Shown one piece after another: positions 50,405 through 61,405 of a stretch of 64,000 nucleotides of DNA. The stretch's first letter is position 1; every line of letters begins with the position of its first letter. The stretch is from contig OX442314.1 in the NCBI GenBank assembly GCA_949358305.1, forward strand, positions 50,538,581 to 50,602,580. The letters are read 5' to 3'. A model generated the notes under the pieces. It did no database searches and had not been told where the DNA came from. It saw nothing but the letters and a program-made list of their open reading frames with translations. The stretch comes from Strigamia acuminata. Its lineage: Eukaryota; Arthropoda; Chilopoda; Geophilomorpha; Linotaeniidae. The translations under genes were made by a program, and so were the position numbers.

Positions 50405-51232
50405 TGTCGCGTCCTACTTGGTATAGGTTTAAATAGCGCTAACCTGTAATACTTTACCTGTGATCAATTATGCAAATACCCAAATGAATACCAAATGTAT
50501 TTAAATGAACAAGTAATTTATTCAATAGGCTTGAAGGCCTTAAAATACACTCAGTAATAATTCTAGAGTCGACGTGGTCAGCGTCGAACAAAGGATTTCT
50601 CAAAATGGCGTCGCTGGTTCCGCGTGGTCGGCGGAACAAAGGCGGCGTCTCGAGTTGTCGTTAATTCGTCACGGATTCGTCTTCACGGACGCGGTGGAAT
50701 GCTCTTTTGAGTCTTCTATCCGTGCCTGTTGTCTAGGGTTTGGTTTAGCGTCGCAGAGGCCTCGTCTAGGAACTTTGGGGTTCCCTACAAAGCACTCGGA
50801 CACTTACTTCGGCGAATAATAGTCTGGGCGATTATTCTGGGTGATTTCACAAGGGCTATTCTCTTGCTTTCGCAGGAATAGCTCGCAAATGACTTCGTGA
50901 GAGTTACAGTTTGCACTTTACTCAGCGATCCTCGATCAATCCTAACTTGTAGTTGAAGTTGGCCTTACGGTGAGGTAGTTGCTGTGTTCTTGGTGTCGTT
51001 TGTGTAAGTTCTGTCTTTTAGGCGGGAAACACAGCCTTTTATGCAGTGGGATGAAGGGCCGGCGATCAACCAATGGGGGCTGACCACCAGCCGCTTCCTT
51101 CCCCTCGAGGCACACACCTGCCATGGGGAGGTGGAGCCAACTCGGGGGGGGGGGGGAACGACTCCTCAATCATAGTGACTCAGAGGACAAGTATCCGCCC
51201 TGGGGGGACACTTATCCAACTGGGTCACCACA
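50405..51232 (-). repeat. Solo LTR of a related gypsy family
   Basis: Starts TGTCGCGTCCTAC and ends GGGTCACCACA, very like the element 1 LTR ends (TGTCGCGCTC ... GGGTCACAACA). It is flanked by AGAT on both sides (50401-50404 and 51233-51236). Length 828 bp. No internal element sequence is present, so it arose by recombination between two LTRs. Orientation matches element 1 (minus). Confidence 0.85.
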
Positions 51233-51342
51233 AGATCACTACTGGAAAGCTCGCTCTTAACATTCGATTAATGTGATCGTAGCACATTTTGCGCGCACAT
51301 TCACTTCTATTCTAGCCAAACCACTAGACTCAAATCCAACAA

Positions 51343-51735
51343 TTAAATTTTAACCAGATTAATCAAATCTCGAACATAATCTTTAAAAAGCTCAAATGAA
51401 TATGGATTTTGTTGTTGTTTCTTTTCGTGATAAAAAAGAAACAAGTTTTTTAATTCAAACAGGCAAAATCTTAAGGAATGAGGAATAAAATTGAGAACAC
51501 TTACCTCATCAGAGACGCAGAGGACTGTGAAAGCAATATTGATGTTACTTTTAGTCGATTGTTCCTTTGTTCTTGTCAAGTTACTGGATCGAAATACATA
51601 TGGCAACAATAATTGAAAATTGAAAGCAATTTTATATAATAATAATATAATATGAGTTGGAATGGAAAAGTTTATTACTTTTAAGAGGATTTGTAACCCT
51701 AGTTCATGCCAACTAGGAAACACAGAGGGCGCCAC
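51343..51735 (-). other. Weak exon candidate
   Basis: The minus strand has TTGCTTTCACAG, then TCCTCTGCGTCTCTGATGAG, then GTAAGTG: a good acceptor and donor around a tiny exon (about 51507-51526), or a longer one starting at an AG near 51589. The surrounding 130-aa ORF has no recognisable domain. It could be chance. Confidence 0.2.
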
Positions 51736-51829
51736 CGTTTCAATTACTCTAGGTTACATTAATTTATTAATTGGTTAAATTTTTTTTCCATAAAGGAATG
51801 TATAGATTTATACACTTAAAAATTGAAAT

Positions 51830-52960
51830 AAAAGTTGAAAATAAAATTTTCCATTGATTCGTACGGATTTATAAACGTCGAAACTCGAAAGGACTAGTTC
51901 TAAGAAATTAATTAATTTTGAAGATTTGTTCTATGTTTACAATGAATTGGTGTTTTTCAAATGTAAACCCCGTAGACATAATTCACAATGATAATGGTAT
52001 GTGCACGTTGGATGCACGCTGGCTTGTTTGATCAGATGGGTATTTCCGATGGTCTTTTTATTATTAATCTGCAGTAATTTGTTTCACCTATTTGTGTTAT
52101 CAATGCTCAAAGCTGCGTTTTGGTCACAAACTGGAGAAATGTCCAAGTGGCGGTAAATCGTGTCGTTGCACAATGGAGGCAGAGACGGCGGACATATTGA
52201 ATCTGGTTGTATTCCCGATGCTTTTTTTCTGCTTTAATTGGCTTTAATTTGTTTCATTTATCCTATTTCAATCCCAACATTTTTTATCACCGAAATTCAT
52301 GCTTTCTCGGAATTGCGTTTTGATTAAAAATGAGAGAAGTTTTCACATTCTGGTAAATTGTGTTCTTACGAATTGAAATTTGTCCAAAAGATTTTTATTA
52401 CATTTATCAAATAATTTTGAAGTCCAATAAGCTCAGCATATAAAATATTTTCGAGAATATTTATTTATTTATTTTTTGTGTAAAGTTGCTTATTTTCAAT
52501 TGTTCCAATTAATATCGCACATTTAGATTTAATGATGTGGCCTTTGCTTGGCGATATTAAATGCCAACAAGCAAGTTTTGCGTTTTCTTGGTGGTGTAAA
52601 ATCCAACTGTCTACCTCCCCGTGGTCACCCCTGGATAAACTGACGACTAAATTAGTCTGACAGTGAAACCAGAAGAGAGCTCTGGTAAAATTGCTAAAAT
52701 ACCGGAATTGTTTTTGTATTGTAAGCCCGCATTCCTCAAATGAATGTGGCATTTACTTGTCTTTGTATTGTAAGCCCGCATTCCTGCATGAATGTAGCAT
52801 TTACAAAAGTTTCAACCTTATATTTGCCATGAACATGTTATTTATTTTGGTGTTGACATTCAAAGAAAGAGTTACAGAATTGTTTCCTCACATTCTTGCC
52901 GATCCATTATCTCCTTGTGGACCAAATACTCGTGAATTTTTGAAGTATTAAACGTTTCTA
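51830..52960. repeat. ~1.1-kb interspersed repeat, copy B
   Basis: Parallels 21650-22735. The tandem pair TTTGTATTGTAAGCCCGCAT lies at about 52711-52800. The minus ORF at 52465-52752 is not conserved in copy A and is not called. Confidence 0.75.
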
Positions 52961-53919
52961 CAGTCACAAATGTGCTGACATCTAGGCGTGTGCGTTATTA
53001 TTTTTGTGCGAGGCGTGGCGTTATTCACAAAATAACTCAACACGGGCGCTATTTCGAAACAACGTAGAACAACGCACTAAATCTTTATTTTTTAAATTTG
53101 TTACATGTTTTTCTGTTTTAGTTGAAGAATTTGTAATTTGATACGTTTTTCTTCAAAATCAAATGTTTTTAACTTTGACTAATTTTTCTACCCAGTCGGA
53201 AGGAGTGCGAGTCTCTTATCACGCGAAGTAGATGGGCGACAAATCCCGAGTTCTTGCCATTTACGGATGGAGTCCGACACTCCATCCTTCTCGTTGAATC
53301 GAATCGGCTTCTTGCTAATGAGCGCATCGTCGGAGAGAGAAATGTCGCATTTGATGTCAGGGTACAGTCCCAGTGGTGCGCTGTGGATGGAAGCGGTGTA
53401 ATTTCGCCATTTTTATGCCATTTTCCATGGCAAATAGCAATTTACTTACTTTTGCCATGTGCAATGTCTGCTCTGGCAGACGATAATATTTCCTAAGAAC
53501 TTGGATGTCGTGACCTAAAAATGAAGGGAGGCTTTCCAATTGCTGGTTTTCCTCTCGATTAACTAACTGGCTCATCATTGGTAATTGTTTCATATTAAAT
53601 TTTCGTATTAATATGACTAAGAGCAGTTTCAACAAGATTGTTAAAGTTCTTTCTAAATCGAAAAAAGGGTTTAACCTGCTAAGAAGTAGAGGATAAGAAC
53701 AAGTAAACCAAAAAAACTACGTTTTTGAAAAAGGCTTTTATGCTGTATCCCTGATAAATTTGAATCTATGCTAAAAATTTGTCAAATGACAAATCTTTTT
53801 TTAGCAAAAAAAAAAAATGTAGCTCAGATCAAAAAGTTATCAGCACCATTTGAAAGAGCGGCAAATTCTGCACAGGAAACATGTTTTTAATTTTTTAAAC
53901 CGTTCATTTTTCATATTTT
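52961..53919. other. Degenerate repeats with one shared ORF scrap
   Basis: Bases 53480-53630 (minus) encode LESLPSFLGHDIQVLRKYYR and LPEQTLHMAKVSKLL, the better-preserved copy of the peptide seen at 5990-6190. It belongs to an unidentified repeat-encoded protein. No other gene. 53300-53400 resembles 6930-6970 (CAGTGGTGCGCTGTG), so the two loci may be parts of the same element. Confidence 0.45.
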
Positions 53920-54371
53920 TTGTTTTTATGGCTAAATTCAAATTTCTTACTAATTGACCATGCGGTAGCCGGCTACAATCGTAAAAAAAACTTTTTTTTT
54001 TTTACCGAATCGAAAAAAGAAACATACAGACTTGTGCAGAATGCAATTTCCAATCAAATGAGCGTGGTTTCAGGATTTTTAAATCCTTTTTTAGTGCCGA
54101 AAACATCACAATTCGTATCGGGCGAACATTAAAGAACACGGGTTCCGCCAGGTGGCGCTCCGGTATGCTTAAAGTTTGCCGTAAATCAGAGTTTTCAGCA
54201 TTCGTACTTCCAGTCCACAGCGCCGAAAAATGAGTCTTTTTTTTATTTCTTTTTTTCATAATGTGTAGAATGACCTGTTCTAGGGCGGTACGAAGCCCAA
54301 ATTTTAATTTTTTGTTACGGTGAATTGATTTTTGGAAAAAACACCCAAAATTAGACAAACCGGAAGTTGAA

Positions 54372-54398
<27 letters not shown>
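54372..54398 (+). repeat. (GACA)n microsatellite
   Basis: About seven ACAG units. The 133-aa minus ORF across it (54002-54403) is a repeat translation with no domain. Confidence 0.9.
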
Positions 54399-54402
<4 letters not shown>

Positions 54403-54599
54403 TTCAAGGTAAGTTAAATAAAAGCCTTTAAAAAGACACGTTGCACACAAGTTGACAGAGTGAAAACTACTACGTTTATTCAAAGCTAAAAGTCAAGATA
54501 TAAATACACTAAGTATGGCCAAAACCACAAGAAAGTCCAAGTGCCAGATGTGCCTTGAGTGTCATAAACCAACACAAAAAAATAAAAAATAAATTCACC

Positions 54600-54745
54600 A
54601 AAAGCTGATATAAAAAACTGATAAAACAATGCTATAAAACTGATAAACACTGATATAAAACTGATAAAACATTGATATAAAACTCATCAAATATTGATAT
54701 AAAACTGATGAACACTGATATAAAACTGATAACGTACTAATGTTA
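54600..54745. repeat. Minisatellite, TGATATAAAACTGATAAAAC unit
   Basis: Five to six units of 25-30 bases, each with TATAAAACTGAT. The ORF over it is an artefact. Confidence 0.85.
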
Positions 54746-54799
54746 TTCAATGGGAATGACGTCACGTACAAACACGAGTTTTGCATACGTTTTAGACTT

Positions 54800-56546
54800 T
54801 TTGAATGCAGCTACTGATATAAAACTCATCAAAAAAGTCTTTGATCAAGCCCTGGCTTAATGCATTTACACTCCTAATTTTTTTATATGCTGGTAGGTTT
54901 TTTGTCAATGTTGTATCAACCACAATAAGTTTCTATTGGAACTTTCGTGTTGCAGTGTTTTTCCTCTTTTGGCCTTTCAGTGTTTAATTTTTTCCATCCA
55001 TTTTTTTATCAGAATTGTAAGTCCGTTGAATTGATTTGGGAACAACTTACAAAATGCAGGCAGTGATACTTAAATTACTTGCGTTGAAATAATTCCAAAA
55101 TTTTGGCGCCCAAATAAAGCTATGGTTGATGGGTGTTAGCCTCATTGACTAGGCCTATCCAGAGTCAGCGGTTGGTGTCCGCAACTTAATCGCTAAAAGG
55201 CCTCACTCCAAAGGGAAGGATGCTTACCTTGAACAAAACAAGTCCTTCTGCGTCCAGAAGCTGTGTTTCAGACTCGGAGAAATCCTCGAAGGTGTAGGCA
55301 GAATTCAGAATTATAACACTAATGTTGTATAGAAACACTTACAAGGGTCGGATGATGCTTCTGGCCAGAACCATCCAGGCTGCTACCGTGATTGATTCCT
55401 TGCCACTCCAAGGAAGAATGTAATTTCTTAAATATCCAATCCCAGCAATTTATAAATCACGTTCAATCCCTTTTAGCTGGAAGTCTGGCATCCTATGACG
55501 GTCAGGGTCTATTGGCATTTGCCGATAATCTAACAGCATTGACTAAACTGTTTAACTTTTTTACTCAATAAATTTGGATAAAACCTAAGGTTGTGAATAA
55601 GATTCCTCACATCATGTGGAGGTCTGTTTTGCCATCATTGTTCTCAATCTTACAAAAATACGTACACGTAATCATTTTGGTTATTCTAATTAGTTGATGG
55701 CTTAGGCTTGTGTAGAATTTGATTCTGCACAAAATGCAGAAATATCCATGCTGAATAGACCAAAAATACTAAGAAAGTAGATTCAAATGGACCAAAACCA
55801 CTGAAATATATCAATCAAACAAATAAATGTCTAAATTGAAGAAATCAACTAAAATAAATTTCCAAGAAACCAAAAACACATACAAAAAAATCAATCCCAA
55901 AAACCACTCATCCATCTTGATCTTCGTCATTTGACGAAATATACTCGAGTTGCACTCAAAAAGGCACTTTACAAGGTGTACTCCCATTGGTCGAGCCAGT
56001 TTACTGGTGTAGTGATCCGGAAAAGTAGACCCAAACACCAGAATTGCATTACAACTGTTTGTTGGTGGACGTATTATTCCACAGGTTGCTGCGCTGTGTG
56101 TGATGACACAAGGGGTGTTGGGCTAAGGATCCTGAACGGGTGGCCAGCTAGGACGTGAGGAACAATGGTTGCTGGAATAATCATTCGGTAAGCCAGATAG
56201 AGCAGACTACGCTCTGAGTCCACCAAATCATGTTGATATCGCAACTGCATCTGGACGATACTGCTGGGCCTTACAACCGGCTACTCATCCTCCATGTTTC
56301 CAACGTTTGCAGTTTAGGGTCAGCTTCCGAGGCTTCCAGTAATTGGAAACGGGATAGAAAGCATCCCAAGGTCAGTCGGATAGGCCATGTCAACCTGAGA
56401 ACTGTGTGATTATTACCTGGTTCTGTTGTAACTTCCTGTACCAAACGCTGCATAGTCCAAATGGATGGCAACTTAAATAAATTCATTAGTAGGTTTTAGG
56501 CTTTTGGACTGCAGTGATATAAAGTAAGAGCTAACAATTTATCTTT
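54800..56546. other. Non-coding, ends in a known repeat
   Basis: No supported gene. 56390-56546 belongs to the 2290-3480 repeat family (TTTGGACTGCAGTGATATAAA and TAAGAGCTAACA) and is cut at 56546/56547 by the start of an LTR-like sequence. Confidence 0.5.
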
Positions 56547-57455
56547 GTGACGGTGACTACCACAACTCCTGCCAGATAGTAGTACCGGATATATAGATCG
56601 AATGCATGTGAATAATGAGATAAACAGCAGACAATAAATTATCCTAACACTACATTTATTGGTTCTAGCCAATACAAATGAATACTAAAGTATATAATAC
56701 TAATGCCTACATTTGGCCAGTTATATGAACAATTAAACTATAGACTATAAATAAAATGGCCGACTAACCCGTAAATAATATCAATACTTAATGATGATCC
56801 AACGGTCCATACACAAGAACTGGCCTATGTGTATACGGAAATATAGATGTCATCTGTGTCGGTCGGCTGCTTCTCGAGTCCTTGGTGGTTATTGCTTGTT
56901 CCTTAGAGCATGCCTAAATAGCGTCGGGTCCTAGGAGGGTTTGGGTAACTTAGCTAAACCAGTCTCCAGGGTTTTGATAACGTCTAATTTTGGATGGACG
57001 GTCGGTTCTACTGGTCCAGGCGCAGCTAAAGTGGACAAGCTGCCCAAAGAAATAGCTTGAAAAGTTGGAGCGGCATAATAAATGGACCTGGGTTACTGCC
57101 CAATCATTCCTAACTGGTCTGTCGGTGTTGGCCGCAACATCCGTATGCTCGAAATAAGTTGTTAATTCTGGTAAATGATCGATGAGTACCATCTGCTAAC
57201 CATATTTCTACACGTGCGATGCCGTCAAGTAACTCGTTACAACCCATGAGAATGATACTGATGTGTTCTTGTCTTTGATGGTTTGATGCTCTCGGATTGC
57301 AGTTGGATGTAGTGGACTGGAGTCACGAAAATGTCCAGTCGGTTGTAGGAAATTGTATGGAATGGGGTTTATTCATAGAATTACAAAGGGGTTAAAAATG
57401 GGTCAAAGTCACTGGTCACTGATTGGCGGAAACGAAGATCAGGAGACCAGGGACA
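56547..57455 (-). repeat. LTR-like sequence (element 4), end uncertain
   Basis: It begins TGTGACGGTGACTACC exactly where the host repeat is interrupted, and includes AATAAATTATCC and TTTATTGG early on, as in the other minus-strand 3' LTRs here. The right boundary could not be fixed and no second copy is in the window. It lies directly left of a minus-strand third-ORF-like exon, as a 3' LTR should. Confidence 0.45.
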
Positions 57456-57515
57456 TTGTGATGGAGGCATAAAAAGAAAGAAAAAGGAAAATTGTAAATT
57501 AAAATTTAGATAAAA

Positions 57516-57904
57516 CTAGAAAAAAAAGTGGAAAAAAGTGAAAGAAAACAAGTAAAAATAATAAGTTAACGGAGGAGTTGGGAAAATAAAGAAGAAAAAG
57601 AAGGAAAATTGTAATGGCAGTACGAAACTAAAACTGATAGCCATTACGACCTGTTCGGCTGGCAGGAAAACTCTTTTAACCACAAACTGAATAGTGTCGG
57701 GATTCCTGGGGGTTGAAGCAATTCGTTTCTTTAAACCTTCACAGTTTGGGCAGAAGACTAAGTGTGTATGGGAGAAAACTCCCTGCACCCACCCACTTCC
57801 TCCACACAAGGTACAGGGCGCTTCATCGGCCTTAAGATCGAGTTTTTTGCGAGCATCGCTTAAGTCCACGTCGCTGCGAGCCCTTTCTTTCCTCTTCTTA
57901 GGAA
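57516..57904 (-). CDS. Zinc-ribbon third-ORF exon of an LTR element
   Basis: Follows a strong acceptor (CATTACTTTACTTCTTACAG). Reads VPKKRKERARSDVD, a basic stretch, then C-x2-C-GGSGWVQG ... FCPNCEGLKKR, a four-cysteine zinc ribbon like the one in the ORF at 61406-62923. After VVKRVFLPAEQ the sequence becomes hydrophobic and Phe-rich and reads into likely UTR. It is probably the terminal exon of a spliced retroelement ORF. Product function unknown; zinc binding is inferred from cysteine spacing. Confidence 0.5.
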
Positions 57905-57953
57905 CTGTAAGAAGTAAAGTAATGATAAAATGGAGATAATGTTTGGGTCCCAT

Positions 57954-58274
57954 TTAAAACCCCACTAAAGTTCCTTGGATTTCCACTAAAAATAAACTAA
58001 ATTTGACACTGACTGGTTTTTCCACTATCGGTAATTATTTGTACCACTAATTTAACTAAGGCAAAAAAAACTATTTTTCCCACTATAATTTAATTGGACA
58101 AGAAAAAACTGATTTAACCACTAATATTACTATGTTGTTACGATAATTTTTCTACGACATTGCGAACGTTTTGCTAACGTTTCGCAGACTTTTTTATAAC
58201 GTTTGGCATACGTCCCGTGTAAGCCTCAGGTATATATATACGGGTAGTTTATTTTCAAAGCATAATTGTTTGCA
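57954..58274. other. Non-coding
   Basis: AT-rich with no gene. It ends in the region upstream of the Mutator-like ORF, where TATATATA occurs at about 58232. Confidence 0.5.
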
Positions 58275-58802
58275 ATGGCATCTCAGAGGGTCGTGTATTA
58301 CAACTCGGATTTGGAAAGTGATGACAGCGATGAAAACAGCCAGCCACCATGTAAGCGACGAAGAGGGCCCGAACTGGAGTGGACGAAACTTACCACTTTC
58401 GACAGTTTAGGTGAAGCCAAAGCCTCTGTGAAGCATGAAAGTGCTTGGAACATGCGACGTAAATACGTACACCACTTCGTGCGGGATGGAAATTTTCTAC
58501 GACTGTAAAGTTAGTCCTGACTGCCGTGCTAAGTTGTATTTGTTACTGAAAGATGATTGTGATCTTGTTGATCTCTTTTATACAACAAAAGATCACACTC
58601 ATCAACAACCAAAACAATGTGGAATTCCAAACGAAACGAAACGAAAGCACGTATCCGAGTTTTATACGCAAATGGGGTGATCAAACCTAAGTTAATACTT
58701 CGGAAGATTGCAGAGGAAAAACTGACCGAACCGACTACTAAGCAGTTAGCTAATTTCTTGTCAATCGTACGAGCGGAAGCCGACGGAGAGCCAATAATAT
58801 AG
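58275..58802 (+). pseudogene. Mutator-like transposase N-terminus (WRKY/GCM1-type zinc finger), frameshifted
   Basis: Three overlapping plus frames make one colinear protein start: MASQRVVYYNSDLESDDSD; then FYDCKVSPDCRAKLYLLL and DHTHQQ, giving C-x5-C...H-x-H, the WRKY/GCM1 zinc-finger spacing found at the N-terminus of MULE transposases; then IKPKLILRKIAEEKL and LANFLSIVR. An extra T in the TTTT run near 58495 and a second shift in the CGAAACGAAACG repeat near 58630 break the frame. It ends before any DDE core at TAG 58800-58802. Pseudogene or fragment. Confidence 0.55.
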
Positions 58803-58910
58803 CATATATAATAAAAGCAGTACCTAAATGTTCCAATTGAGGCCAAGAACGTGCCTTTGGGTGAGAAACGTAAGCGAGGTAGGCTATCGAAAGCCAAGAA
58901 GGCTTTAGTT

Positions 58911-60655
58911 TGTGACGATTCTACTTTTGGGCTAATTTATTAGTCCTTTTGAGATAGATAATTCGGTTTATACAAGACGTTGCTAAGTTTAGCAACAACC
59001 TAACCGAGATAAGCTACAGAAGTCTTTATAAACATGATACGTGATCGAATAGAAATAACTTACAGTTTTAGTATGACATAACATATTTATTACTAAATAT
59101 TAATGATAACAAAGATGGGTTCTTGACGCGTGTAAACGGGCGGCATCAACTGGTTGAGGATCCGGGCGAAGCCAGAGGGATACGGCTGACTTGCGGCATC
59201 GTCACAAATATCGCTACGGAGACGTATTTGGTCCGCAGCTCGAGTATCTAATAATGCGAAGAGTCCTTCGCATAAGTAGGAATATTCAGCAGAATATTCC
59301 ATGTTCTAATGAATAAAAGTAAAGTAATTAATGGAATACAACAAATGAATTGTTGTATAAATATTAATTGGGCGGGGACCGTCACGACAATTGAGAGAAC
59401 GTCGCGGGAGTTGTTGAGACTCCATCCGCCAGCATGCCTTACGACGACAAGATCTTGTGATCAGGCGCCGAGTATTTAATTGTGTGCTTTAACTCGCTAT
59501 CGGTGGTACCAACCACCAGGTAAACATTTCTATGGACTTACCGGGTTTAAAAGATATTGCCAATACAGGATTACCAATGCCCGAGTAATTTGTTTAACAC
59601 GATATATTTTATATATCGTTCACGGGTTACTAACCCGGAGGGTACGATGGGGCGGGGACCGTCACAACGGTCGAGAGAACCATCGCGGGAGGATTTGACT
59701 CCTCCATCCGCCAGCATGCCTTACGATGGCGGGATCCATTGATCGAGCACCGGGTAAAGTATTATTTGGCCACTGCCGTTGGATTACCATTATCCAGGTA
59801 GTTATTTATCGCAACATCTTGAAGATATTACTCACGGGCTACCAACCCGGCGTGTCACCTGTGCATTAGGCCTTTACCGACTTTTAACGAGCGGAAGGAC
59901 CAATCGTAGAAAAACGGGAACCTGCGAGGGCTGTTTACAACAGCCATCCTGCAGCGGACTGAGGCCAGTTAGCTGAGGGACCTACTTTCATTTAGCAAGG
60001 TCGTACTGTATACGACCGTTATATTAAGCCACCGTACGAAATCCTACTGTCCCGTAGAACAGCTGGCTAACGTTACGGGGCCATTTCATGCGAATACATG
60101 TCTATTACCGGAGTTAGCCTTCCCGAAATAGCCCTACAACAACAATAACAAAATAGTAATGAATACTAACTGTGGAGAGCTGAGGTGGCCTGATGTGTCG
60201 ATAGAGAATAATGAAATCAAACGATAACAATTCAACTACAGACAATATACGTGTTCAGTTATCAAGCCAGGGGGATGAGAGGTGAGAAACTGGAGCTTAT
60301 ATAGTTCTGTAGAACTACTAGATTGGCGACAGCCAATCAGCATACGAATCGGCGGATTCGTGGGTCACTAGTCCGGATCTAAAATACGACTATGTCCAGA
60401 TGGGCCCAGTTGGGGGCAGGAAGGGTCCAATTGATTCCCTTCGACAGGTAAGTAACGTGGATATTGATTCGAGAGAATCAACATTGTCAAGTAAATAATA
60501 CTTAATTTATATCGAATAAAATAGTTATATTTTATTCACCGTGTCTAACTAATTATTTATCACACTTTTTAGTTTTATCGAGTTTGAATTACGCGCGTTT
60601 GGTAAACAGCGCCATCTATTGTGAACATTGATAAATACGGATTTGTAATCATCAC
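58911..60655 (-). repeat. Element 3 3' LTR (left end tentative)
   Basis: The right end is well supported: GTAATCATCACACA followed by TTCCCCGGTGAC, so the minus strand has a purine tract then TGTGTGATGATTAC, much like the element 2 LTR start. The left end is placed at TGTGACGATTCTAC (58911) because AATAAATATG-type signals follow; it could lie elsewhere. It contains a 280-bp direct repeat (59371-59650 and 59651-59930). Confidence 0.5.
59371..59930. repeat. 280-bp tandem repeat within LTR
   Basis: GGCGGGGACCGTCAC starts at 59371 and 59651. Both units contain GAGAGAAC, a short stem (CGGGAG-TTGA-CTCC), CCATCCGCCAGCATGCCTTA and ACGGG-TACCAACCCGG. In U3 of a minus-strand LTR such repeats could act as enhancers. 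Confidence 0.75.
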
Positions 60656-61405
60656 ACATTCCCCGGTGACAATCATAGAGTTTACCAACTTTTAATTGTC
60701 ATTCTTAATGTATAAGAAATGTTCACCTAATTCTATCGAATTAATCTACTTGGTAAGTATTTTATTAACCTTAATCACGTTATTTCTTTCAGAAACTTCG
60801 TCACCCGATTAGACTAATCGGCTTCTCTGCACTGCGCAACTCCCGGTTGCTAAGCGACGGAAATGAACTCGTCCGAACATGAATACATGTTCGAGAAAAC
60901 TAATTTCGATAGAAATTTTTATTTTCTCCGTCAAATAAACTTCTTCACAGCTTATTAATTATCCAGACGATCAAATAAAATAAATTTATGCAAAATTTTA
61001 TTTATTGGAAAATCCAAACTACTAACTTTTTATTACGATTGTCATAAAAAATTAACGAATTTCGACTTGAAATTCTTCAACGCTTCGATCAAAGCAAAAA
61101 CAAACACAATTTTCACAAATAATTATGAAAAATAAACTAAACACTCACACATATATTAATATGATTAATTCAAATAACCATCCAAATTGAATTCGAAAAA
61201 CAAAACAAATTAAATTGAATCCAATTTTTAATTAAACTATACTCGCTTGAGTATTTAATGATTAGTTCAAGATCTTGAAACAAACAAACACAATACTCGT
61301 GGGAATATTTCATAATTGCAAAAAACACAACAAAACACTTGGAATATTTTTTAGTCAAAAAATATTTTCACTCAGAAAAAATAACGAATGTTAATTTTGT
61401 CTCCT
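60656..61405 (-). other. Element 3 3' untranslated spacer
   Basis: Between the third-ORF stop and the 3' LTR. AT-rich, no gene, purine tract at its LTR end. Confidence 0.5.

Noticed and set aside
52465-52752. 95-aa minus ORF starting MPHSFEECG
   Set aside because: It resembles the Helitron PHSFE words by chance; it is not conserved in the sister repeat at 22432-22731 and crosses a tandem non-coding pair.
54002-54403. 133-aa minus ORF with CLSVCLSV
   Set aside because: Its start is a (GACA)n microsatellite read in frame; the rest has no motif.
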